The position numbers were made by a program, and so were the translations under genes. The notes beneath the pieces are model-generated. The model was not told where the DNA came from. It worked only from the letters and a program-made list of their open reading frames with translations, and ran no database searches. Source: PALSA-612 sp963755155 (GTDB lineage Bacteria; Actinomycetota; Thermoleophilia; Gaiellales; Gaiellaceae). Taken from it: 9,667 nt of DNA. This document shows, one piece after another, positions 1 through 5,741 of this stretch (position 1 is the first letter of the stretch; each line of letters starts with the position of its first letter). Where the stretch lies: NCBI GenBank assembly GCA_963755155.1, contig CAVWIV010000012.1, positions 1-9,667 on the forward strand, given 5' to 3'.

Positions 1-1877
1 ACGTCGACGACGTCCACCTCGCGTGAGGCAATCGACGCCAGCAGTTGCCGCAGCGCCTGGAGGTCGAAGACGTCCTGCAGGCACTCGCGATACGTCTCCA
101 GCACGATCGGGAACGCCGGGAAACGCCGCGCGACCTGCAGCAGCGACTGAGCCTTCAGCCGCTGCTGCCAGAGCGGTGTCCGCTGACCGGGGCGGCGCCG
201 CGGGATGAGCAGGGCGCGCGCCGCGTTCTCGCGGAAGCGCGAGCCGAAGAGCGCGCTCTCCCCCACCGCCGCCAGCACGAGCTCCTCGACGCCCGCGGGG
301 TCGAGCAGCAGCTCGTCGACCGCGGGCACTGCGTCCGCATCCGGCAAGTGGAGCGCGATGCCGTCGTCCGACCAGATCGACTGCGCGTCGAGGCCGAGCG
401 ACTCGTGCAGCCGCGCCGAGAGCGCGAGCGCCCAGGGCGCGTGCACCCGGCCGCCGAACGGCGTCAGCACGCAGACCCGCCAGTCGCCGATCTCGTCGCG
501 GAAGCGCTCGATGACGACGGTCCGGTCGGACGGCACGGCGCCGGTCGCCGTCTCCTGCTCGCGGAGGAACGTGAGCAGGTTCCGCGCGGCGAGCGGGTCG
601 AGGTGGTAGTCGGTGCGCAGCCGCCCGAGCGCCTCGTCGTCGGCCAGCGCCACGAGCTCGCGCGTCGCCTGGCCGATCGCCTGCCCCAGCTCGAACGGCC
701 GCCCGACGCCCTCGCCCTTCCAGAACGGCACTGCGCCAGGCACGCCCGGCGCGGGAGAGACGAGCACGCGGTCGCGCGTGATCTCCTCGATCCGCCAGCT
801 CGACGCGCCCAGGAGGAACGTCTGCCCGGCCCGCGCCTCGTACACCATCTCCTCGTCGAGCTCGCCGACCTTGCTGCCCGAGTCGGCGAGCTGCACGGTG
901 AAGAGCCCGCGGTCCGGGATCGTCCCCGCGTTCGTCACCGCCAGCCGCCGTGCGCCGGCGAGGCCGCGGATCGTCCCGCCCGTGCGGTCCCAGGTGATGC
1001 GAGGCCGCAACTCGGCGAACTCGTCGGACGGGTACCGCCCCGCCAGCATGTCGAGGACGTTCTCGAGCTGGACTCGCGAGAGGTCCGAGAAGGGGTAGGC
1101 GCCTCGGACGAGCTCGTGGAGGTCGTCCACCGCCACCTCGTCCTCGGCGCAGATCGCCACGATCTGCTGCGCGAGCACGTCGAGCGGGTTGCGCGGAATG
1201 ACGGTCTCCTCGATCGCGCCGTCGCGCATGCGGCGGGCGACGACCGCCGACTCGAGCAGGTCCGCGCGGAACTTCGGGAAGATGCGGCCCTTGGAGACGG
1301 CCCCGAGCTCGTGCCCGGCCCGGCCGACGCGCTGCAGCCCGCGCGCGACCGACTTCGGCGACTCCACCTGGATCACGAGGTCGACGGCGCCCATGTCGAT
1401 GCCCAGCTCGAGCGACGAGGTGGCGACGAGGCACGGGATCTCGCCCTTCTTCAAGAGCTCCTCCACCTCGACCCGCTGCTCGCGGGCGAGCGAGCCGTGG
1501 TGCGCGCGGGCCAGCTCGCGCTCGGCCAGCTCGTTCAGGCGCAGCGCGAGCCGCTCGGCCAGGCGGCGGTTGTTGACGAAGACGATCGTCGAGCGATGCT
1601 GCTCGACGAGCCGCAGGATCTCGGGGTAGATCGACGGCCAGATCGACCGAGCGCCGAGCTCGGTGCCCGCGTCCATCTCCTGCCCGTCCGCAGGCGCGGG
1701 ATACGAGAGCGCGCTGTTGGACGGCAGCTCGCGCATGTCCTCCACGGGCACGACGACCTCGAGGTCGAGCTCCTTCGCGCGCCCCGCGTCGACGAGCTCG
1801 ATCTGACGGCCACCGGAGACGAAGCGGCCGATCTCCTCCATGGGCCGCTGCGTTGCGGAGAGGCCGATCCGCTGCAC
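1..1877 (-). CDS. lhr: Lhr-type ATP-dependent helicase, segment after a frameshift, cut by the left edge
   Basis: This continues the Lhr helicase that begins at 2418, in a frame shifted by one base. Read from 1877 leftwards it gives 625 uninterrupted codons. It opens with helicase motif III (QRIGLSATQRP), then the second RecA domain with TIVFVNNRRLAERL (motif IV), ATSSLELGIDMGAVDLV (motif V) and QRVGRAGHELG (motif VI). The Lhr winged-helix and beta-barrel core follows, ending near the edge with FPIVLETYRECLQDVFDL, which is characteristic of Lhr. Lhr proteins are ATP-driven 3'-to-5' translocases that unwind DNA or RNA:DNA duplexes in repair; actinobacterial members are about 1,500 residues, so roughly half the protein lies outside. 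The family assignment is very secure. The frame break looks like a 1-nt error rather than a real gene end. Confidence 0.93.
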   Translation of the reverse strand, partial: MQRIGLSATQRPMEEIGRFVSGGRQIELVDAGRAKELDLEVVVPVEDMRELPSNSALSYPAPADGQEMDAGTELGARSIWPSIYPEILRLVEQHRSTIVFVNNRRLAERLALRLNELAERELARAHHGSLAREQRVEVEELLKKGEIPCLVATSSLELGIDMGAVDLVIQVESPKSVARGLQRVGRAGHELGAVSKGRIFPKFRADLLESAVVARRMRDGAIEETVIPRNPLDVLAQQIVAICAEDEVAVDDLHELVRGAYPFSDLSRVQLENVLDMLAGRYPSDEFAELRPRITWDRTGGTIRGLAGARRLAVTNAGTIPDRGLFTVQLADSGSKVGELDEEMVYEARAGQTFLLGASSWRIEEITRDRVLVSPAPGVPGAVPFWKGEGVGRPFELGQAIGQATRELVALADDEALGRLRTDYHLDPLAARNLLTFLREQETATGAVPSDRTVVIERFRDEIGDWRVCVLTPFGGRVHAPWALALSARLHESLGLDAQSIWSDDGIALHLPDADAVPAVDELLLDPAGVEELVLAAVGESALFGSRFRENAARALLIPRRRPGQRTPLWQQRLKAQSLLQVARRFPAFPIVLETYRECLQDVFDLQALRQLLASIASREVDVVD

Positions 1878-1878
1878 C

Positions 1879-2418
1879 GGGCGACGGCAGGAGCTGGTCG
1901 AGGCGTTCGACGGTCAGCGCGAGGTGGGCGCCGCGCTTCGTCCCGGCGACGGCGTGCACCTCGTCGAGGATCAGCGTCTCGACCGTCCGCAGCATCTCGC
2001 GTGCCTGCGACGTGAGGATGAGGAAGAGCGACTCGGGCGTCGTGATGAGAATGTCCGGCGGCTTGCGCGCCATCTGCTGGCGCTCCTTCTGCGGCGTGTC
2101 GCCCGTGCGGACGGCTACGCGTAGCTCGGACCGCAGACCGGCCAGCGGCCCGCGGAGATTGCGCTCGACGTCGTAGTTCAGCGCCTTGAGCGGCGACACG
2201 TAGAGCAGGCGGAGGCCCTCGCCGGGCCGCGCGTCGAGGCGGTCGATGCCGTAGAGGAACGCCGCGAGCGTCTTCCCCGAGCCGGTCGGCGCCTGGATGA
2301 GGACGTTCCCGCCCTTCGCGATCGCCGGCCAGCCGAGCGTCTGCGCCGGCGTCGGCTCCGCAAACACGCTCTCGAACCAGGCTCGCGTCTTGTCTCCGAA
2401 CAGATCGAGGGCGCTCAC
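1879..2418 (-). CDS. lhr: Lhr-type ATP-dependent helicase, N-terminal segment before the frameshift
   Basis: These are the first 180 codons of the Lhr helicase (RecA domain 1). Visible motifs are a Q-motif-like PTPAQTLGWPAI (residues 22-33), Walker A APTGSGKT (43-50), VSPLKALN (74-81), TTPESLF (126-132) and the DEVH box (152-155). The start is GTG at 2418: an in-frame TAG lies only about 12 nt upstream, so no earlier start is possible. There is no Shine-Dalgarno, but a TAGTCT hexamer ends 9 nt before the GTG, which suits a leaderless transcript. At 1877-1878 an extra G (ccc-g-gtg) throws the frame, and deleting it joins the two segments seamlessly at PSP|VQRIGLSAT. The gene diverges from an HhH-GPD repair gene and shares a putative LexA operator with it. 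Confidence 0.93.
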
Positions 2419-2427
2419 GCCTTGCGC

Positions 2428-2433
2428 AGACTA
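2428..2433 (-). promoter_or_regulatory. Candidate -10 element for lhr
   Basis: On the minus strand TAGTCT (TAnnnT pattern) ends 9 nt before the lhr GTG. This would place the transcript start within a few bases of the start codon, as in the leaderless transcripts common in Actinobacteria. TTGTTC at 2444-2439 lies too close to be a normally spaced -35 and belongs to the palindrome. Weak on its own; supported by the absence of a ribosome binding site. Confidence 0.35.
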
Positions 2434-2437
2434 GCGG

Positions 2438-2451
2438 CGAACAAGTGTTCG
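2438..2451. promoter_or_regulatory. Putative LexA/SOS operator between lhr and the HhH-GPD gene
   Basis: CGAACAAGTGTTCG is a perfect inverted repeat (6-2-6). With its flanks it reads GCGAAC-AAGT-GTTCGA, 11 of 12 fixed positions of the mycobacterial SOS box TCGAAC-N4-GTTCGA, and it fits the Bacillus form CGAAC-RNRY-GTT. It lies 19 bp from the lhr start and 17 bp from the preferred HhH-GPD start. It therefore overlaps both predicted promoter regions, where a repressor would block transcription each way. LexA binding is inferred from the match and from the DNA-repair function of both neighbours. Confidence 0.75.
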
Positions 2452-2456
2452 ATCGC

Positions 2457-2462
2457 TATGGT
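2457..2462 (+). promoter_or_regulatory. Candidate -10 element for the HhH-GPD gene
   Basis: TATGGT ends 6 nt before the GTG at 2469, a spacing typical of leaderless actinobacterial genes. No Shine-Dalgarno precedes either candidate GTG. The putative SOS operator ends 5 bp upstream of this hexamer, in the -35 spacer zone. Confidence 0.4.
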
Positions 2463-2468
2463 TCGGCA

Positions 2469-3026
2469 GTGCCCGACCGCCTCTACTTCACGGGAAACGA
2501 CGAGGCAGATCGCCTGCTCGCCGAGGAGCCGCTGGCGCTTCTCATCGGCTTCGCGCTCGACCAGCAGGTGTCCGTGCCCATCGCCTTCGCCGGCCCGTTG
2601 AAGATGAAGCAGCGGCTCGGCACGCTCGACGCTGAGGCGATCGCCGGGCTCGATCCCGTGGAGCTCGAGACGGCCTTCCGCGAGAAGCCCGCGATCCACC
2701 GCTTTCCCGGCTCGATGGCCGGCCGGGTGCAGGAGCTCTGTCGCGCTGTCGTCTCGGAGTACGGGGGCGACGCCGCGCGCGTGTGGACGGACGCGAAGGA
2801 CGCGGACGACCTGCGCCGGCGGATCGGCGACCTCCCGGGCTTCGGGAAGATGAAGATCACGGCGCTCGGCTCGGTGCTCGCGAAGCGCTACGGCGTGCCG
2901 CAGGCGCAGGAGCTCGTGCCGAGCCACCCCACGCTCGGCGACGTCGACTCGCCGGAGGCGCTCGACCGCTTCCAGGCGGCGAAACGGGCCTACAAGGCCG
3001 AGAAGCGCGCAGCAGCGCGCGGTTGA
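2469..3026 (+). CDS. HhH-GPD family base-excision-repair-like protein
   Basis: A 185-aa protein of the helix-hairpin-helix/GPD DNA glycosylase superfamily, resembling the small actinobacterial group annotated as uncharacterised HhH-GPD family protein (TIGR03252 type, from memory). The opening PDRLYFTGNDEADRLLAEEP and the helix LALLIGFALDQQVSVPIAFAGP are typical of that group. The hairpin is DLPGFGKMKITALGSVLAKRYG, with LPGFGKMK at residues 122-129. A basic tail (AAKRAYKAEKRAAARG) ends the protein. Substrate and activity are unknown for this group, and I cannot assign a catalytic Asp with confidence. GTG 2469 is preferred over GTG 2445 because 2445 lies inside the palindromic operator and family similarity begins right after 2469. 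The gene diverges from lhr and probably shares its SOS control. Confidence 0.85.
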   Translation: MPDRLYFTGNDEADRLLAEEPLALLIGFALDQQVSVPIAFAGPLKMKQRLGTLDAEAIAGLDPVELETAFREKPAIHRFPGSMAGRVQELCRAVVSEYGGDAARVWTDAKDADDLRRRIGDLPGFGKMKITALGSVLAKRYGVPQAQELVPSHPTLGDVDSPEALDRFQAAKRAYKAEKRAAARG

Positions 3027-3052
3027 CACGCCCGCGGAACGCGGAGTAGGGT
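3023..3052 (+). promoter_or_regulatory. Sigma70-type promoter for the borosin-like pair
   Basis: TTGACA (3023-3028), an 18-bp spacer, then TAGGGT (3047-3052). The -35 is a perfect consensus and overlaps the TGA of the HhH-GPD gene. Transcription would start near 3059, giving a leader of about 27 nt that contains the strong ribosome binding site. It suggests the downstream pair is expressed independently of the SOS-linked gene. Confidence 0.65.
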
Positions 3053-3073
3053 CCGCTTCACCTGGGGAGAGAG

Positions 3074-3078
3074 GGAGG
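3074..3078 (+). promoter_or_regulatory. Strong Shine-Dalgarno for the 84-aa precursor
   Basis: GGAGG within a purine run, with an 8-nt spacing to the ATG at 3087. It fixes the start of the small gene and predicts high translation, as expected for a substrate protein. The methyltransferase downstream has no comparable site. Confidence 0.75.
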
Positions 3079-3086
3079 CAAGGGAG

Positions 3087-3341
3087 ATGGCGCCGAAGAA
3101 AACGCTCATTCAGTTTCTCGTAGATCTCGCCGACGACAAGAACATGCAGAAGAAGTGGGAGAGAAAGAAGAATCATGGGAAGTCAGATCAGTGGGCGGAC
3201 CTGGTGATGGACGAGCTGTCAGGTGCGGACGCAGCGCTCATGCTGGAGCCCGACGAGAACCGCGACGCAATCGAGGCGAAGGTGAACGCGGATAAGAAAC
3301 AAGCGGACATCGTCTGGACCGCAGCTACCGTCTGGCAGTAG
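3087..3341 (+). CDS. Putative split-borosin precursor peptide (84 aa)
   Basis: An 84-aa cytosolic protein with no signal peptide, membrane segment or cysteine. Residues 5-66 look all-helical, with an amphipathic opening (TLIQFLVDLADDKNMQKKW), a Lys-rich stretch, then WADLVMDELSGADAALML and a DAIEAKV helix. This pattern resembles the LigA-like helical domain that serves as borosin-binding domain in split (SonA-like) precursors. After it comes a short hydrophobic C-terminus, ADIVWTAATVWQ (residues 73-84), the plausible core for backbone N-methylation. The gene sits 14 nt upstream of a borosin-type methyltransferase and has its own promoter and ribosome binding site. Its 5' half is richer in A and lysine codons than its neighbours. 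The precursor role is inferred from size, architecture and partner; a non-RiPP partner protein is the main alternative. Confidence 0.7.
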   Translation: MAPKKTLIQFLVDLADDKNMQKKWERKKNHGKSDQWADLVMDELSGADAALMLEPDENRDAIEAKVNADKKQADIVWTAATVWQ

Positions 3342-3355
3342 ACGTTTCATAGCCC

Positions 3356-4132
3356 ATGCCGACGGGCTCACTGACGATCGTCGGCACCGGAATCGAGATC
3401 GGAGGCCAGCTGACGCCGCAGGCGCGCGACGCCTTCGAGCACGCCGAGGAGGCTCTCTATCTCGCCGATCCGGTCGCCGCGGCTGTCCTCCAGGGGCTCA
3501 ATCCGCGGGCGCGGTCCCTGCATACCCTGTATGAGAGCGGACAGCCGCGTCTCAAAGCCTACGAGGCGATGATCGACGAGATGCTGTCACCGCTCCGGGC
3601 CGGGCGCGAGGTCTGCGCCGCCTTCTACGGCCACCCGGGAATCTTCGTGTACCCCGGCCAGGAGGCGATCAGGCGGGCGCGCGCGGAAGGGTTCGGGGCT
3701 CGGATGCTGCCAGGGATTTCCGCTATCGACTGCCTCTGGTGCGACCTCGGCATCGATCCTGCCCTCGACGGCTGCCAGATCTACCACGCGACCGACTTCG
3801 TCGTCCAGCGCCGCCGGCCGGACACTGCAGCGACGCTGATCCTCCTCCAGATCAACGTCATCGGGCAGCCTGCGCACCTGGAGCAACCCGACTGGTCGCG
3901 CCTGCCCGTGCTGATCGAGTACCTCACCGAGTTCTACCCCGCTGACCACGAGGTGATCGGCTACGAGGCATCGCCTTATCTGATCGCGGAGCCGATCGTC
4001 GAGCATGTCCGGCTCGCCGCCCTCGAAAGCGCGAACCTCAGGCCGGCGATGACGCTCGTCGTGCCGCCGGCCACCGAGGGAGTGGCCGATCCCGGCATGG
4101 CGCGGCGGCTAGAGATCGAGACGAGCGCGTAG
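3356..4132 (+). CDS. Borosin-type alpha-N-methyltransferase (tetrapyrrole-methylase fold, SonM/OphMA-like)
   Basis: A 258-aa SAM-dependent methyltransferase of the TP-methylase fold (PF00590), in the subgroup that N-methylates peptide backbones. Visible motifs are IVGTGIEIGGQLT (residues 8-20), LYESGQPRLKAY (58-69), FYGHPGIFVYPG (90-101) and MLPGISAIDCLWCDLGIDP (117-135), near-diagnostic of OphMA/SonM enzymes. Y59, R65, Y69 and Y91 match OphMA catalytic residues Y66, R72, Y76 and Y98 (numbering from memory) with a constant offset of seven. The protein ends near residue 258 with no fused helical domain or core, unlike fungal OphMA, so it needs a separate substrate, and the 84-aa gene 14 nt upstream fits. 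The ATG at 3356 has no clear Shine-Dalgarno, so translation is probably coupled to the upstream gene. Its 3' end overlaps the convergent cyclase gene by 24 bp. A diphthine or porphyrin methylase is unlikely given these motifs. Confidence 0.85.
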   Translation: MPTGSLTIVGTGIEIGGQLTPQARDAFEHAEEALYLADPVAAAVLQGLNPRARSLHTLYESGQPRLKAYEAMIDEMLSPLRAGREVCAAFYGHPGIFVYPGQEAIRRARAEGFGARMLPGISAIDCLWCDLGIDPALDGCQIYHATDFVVQRRRPDTAATLILLQINVIGQPAHLEQPDWSRLPVLIEYLTEFYPADHEVIGYEASPYLIAEPIVEHVRLAALESANLRPAMTLVVPPATEGVADPGMARRLEIETSA

Positions 4133-4856
4133 CCGGTCGGCGGCGGCCACGCTCCCCTTCGCCTCGTAGAGCGCGAGCGCCTGCTTGGCCGCCTTCCGGG
4201 CCTCCTTCTTCCGACCCGTCGCCGCGAGCACCTCGGCGAGCGCCTCGCAGGCGGCACCGCGAAGGTGAGGCCAGTCCGACTCGCGCGCAGCCGACACCGC
4301 CTCGCGGGCCAGGGCCTCGCCGAGGTCGCCCTCGCGCCGGCGAGCCGCGACCTTCGCGCGCACCGAGCGCCAGGAGATGTACGACGTCACGTCGTCGCGC
4401 GACATGAGCGATTCGGAGATCCCCGTCAGCTCGGCCGCCTCGTCGTCGCGCCCCTGCGCGTACACGGCTTCGGCAAGGAACGCCGCGACGGTCGAGAGAT
4501 TGCCCTTTTCGCCGAGGCCTTCGAGCGCCTGGTACGCGCGGCGCCAGAGCCGCTCCGCGGCCGCTGCGTCGCCGGCGAGCATCTCGACCTGGCCCGCCCA
4601 CGCATCGAGGGTGGGGAGCGTGAGCGTGAGCCCAAGATCCTCGAGGATCTCTCGGCTGCGAGCGCTGAGCTCGCGGGCCTCGGCGAAGCGGCCTGCCATC
4701 GCGTTCAAGTACGCGAGCGCGTTGGCGGCGACCGCCTCCGTCACCGGGTCTCCCGGCGACTCGGAGATGATCGCCTCGCAGCGCGCCACAGCCTGATCCA
4801 CGGGCATGGGACCGATGGCGGCGGCACGGAGCAGCGCTCGGCGGATTTCCGAAAGC
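4109..4856 (-). CDS. Cyclase/AAA/helical-repeat regulator, C-terminal segment (third frame)
   Basis: This is the C-terminal part of the large protein starting at 7299, after a second 1-nt insertion near 4855-4863. Its open frame extends upstream to 5017, but the homologous reading resumes at ELSEIRRALLRAA. It consists of Ala-rich helical repeats of TPR type (for example AVAANALAYLNAMAGRFAEA and AERLWRRAYQALEGLGEK), followed by EALAREAVSAARESD, AACEALAEVLAATGRKKEAR and a final VAAADRLRARLDL before TAG at 4111-4109. Such repeats form protein-binding superhelices in large signalling ATPases. There is no LuxR-type HTH at the end. The stop lies inside the 3' end of the convergent methyltransferase gene. 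Confidence 0.75.
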
Positions 4857-5741
4857 TCTCCGTTCGTCGCCTGCGCGACGGGCATGCTCGAGGGCGCGCT
4901 CGAGTAGCGGCTCTCCCGGCTTGACACGGCACCTGAGCCAGTGCACGTCGGCGATGCGGCGAAGCGACCTCGCGAGCCCGGCGTCGTCGCCGATCCGCTC
5001 GAACACTTCGGCTGCATGCTCGGCGGCTTGGAGCATCTCCTCGAGCATCATCGCCCGGGGATCGACGTACGGCCTGAGGCTCGCAAGCTCGAGACGGGCC
5101 CGCGCCTCGATGCCCGCGTTGCCGGACCGCTCCGCCTGTGCGAGCGCGCCCTCGAGCAGCTCGCCGACACGCTGGAGATCGCCCGCGCCATGGAGCGCAT
5201 CGGCGAGCTCCAGGCGGAGCTCGAGCCGTTCAGGTGCATCCTCGGGCAGGAGCGCGCCGGCCCGCTCGAGCAGGTTGACAGCGGCCGGAGCATCTCCTCT
5301 CGCCACGGCCCGGCGCCCGGCGGACGCGAGCAGGCGGCCACCGCGCGCGGCAAGACCTGATCCCGCGTCGTCGACGCCGTGAACCTCGGTCCGGTGACGG
5401 AACGCCTGCTCGAGGTGATAGCCGAGCACCTCTTCCACCTCTGTCGTCCGGTCGCCCGTGGCGCCCTCCAGCCAGTCTGCGAAGCGCTCATGGAGTTCGG
5501 CGCGCACCTGCTTCGGCAGGCCGTCGTAGGCAGCATTCCTGATCAGCACGTGACGGAAGCGGAACGCGTCATCGCCCCTGAAGAGCGTGCGCTCTTGGCG
5601 GATCAGCTCCTTGCGCAGCAGAGTCCCAAGCGACACTGAGGCCTGATCGCGCACCGGCTCGTCCAGCAGCGCTTCGATGGCGCCGCGATGGAACACCGTC
5701 CCCTCGACGGCGGCGCGCTCGATCACGAGCCGCTCGGCCGG
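4857..5741 (-). CDS. Cyclase/AAA/helical-repeat regulator, middle segment (second frame)
   Basis: The middle of the same protein, read in the frame that is open between 5855 and 4038. Homology starts at PAERLVIERAAVEGTVFHRGAI (winged-helix-like end of the AAA module) and continues through RHVLIRNAAYDGLPKQ, typical of DUF2791/AAA_16 transcriptional regulators and cyclases. Helical repeats follow (AAVNLLERAGALLPEDA, ELRLELADALHGAGDLQ, ARARLELASLR), ending at LERALEHARRAGDER. It joins the first segment through an extra C in the CCCC run at 5742-5745 and the third by an extra base near 4860. Removing both gives 1,063 codons including the stop, exactly divisible by three. Confidence 0.75.

Noticed and set aside
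45..2015. A 656-codon open frame on the plus strand
   Set aside because: It is antisense to the clearly conserved Lhr helicase. The product is Arg/Ala/Glu-rich without recognisable motifs, as expected from a GC-rich shadow frame.
2445..2447. GTG 2445 as the HhH-GPD start
   Set aside because: It lies inside the palindromic operator, has no ribosome binding site, and adds eight residues before family similarity starts. Kept as an alternative only.
2415..3176. A 253-codon minus-strand frame opposite the HhH-GPD gene and the precursor start
   Set aside because: The plus-strand HhH-GPD and 84-aa products have coherent domain structure, promoter and ribosome binding site. The antisense frame has none.
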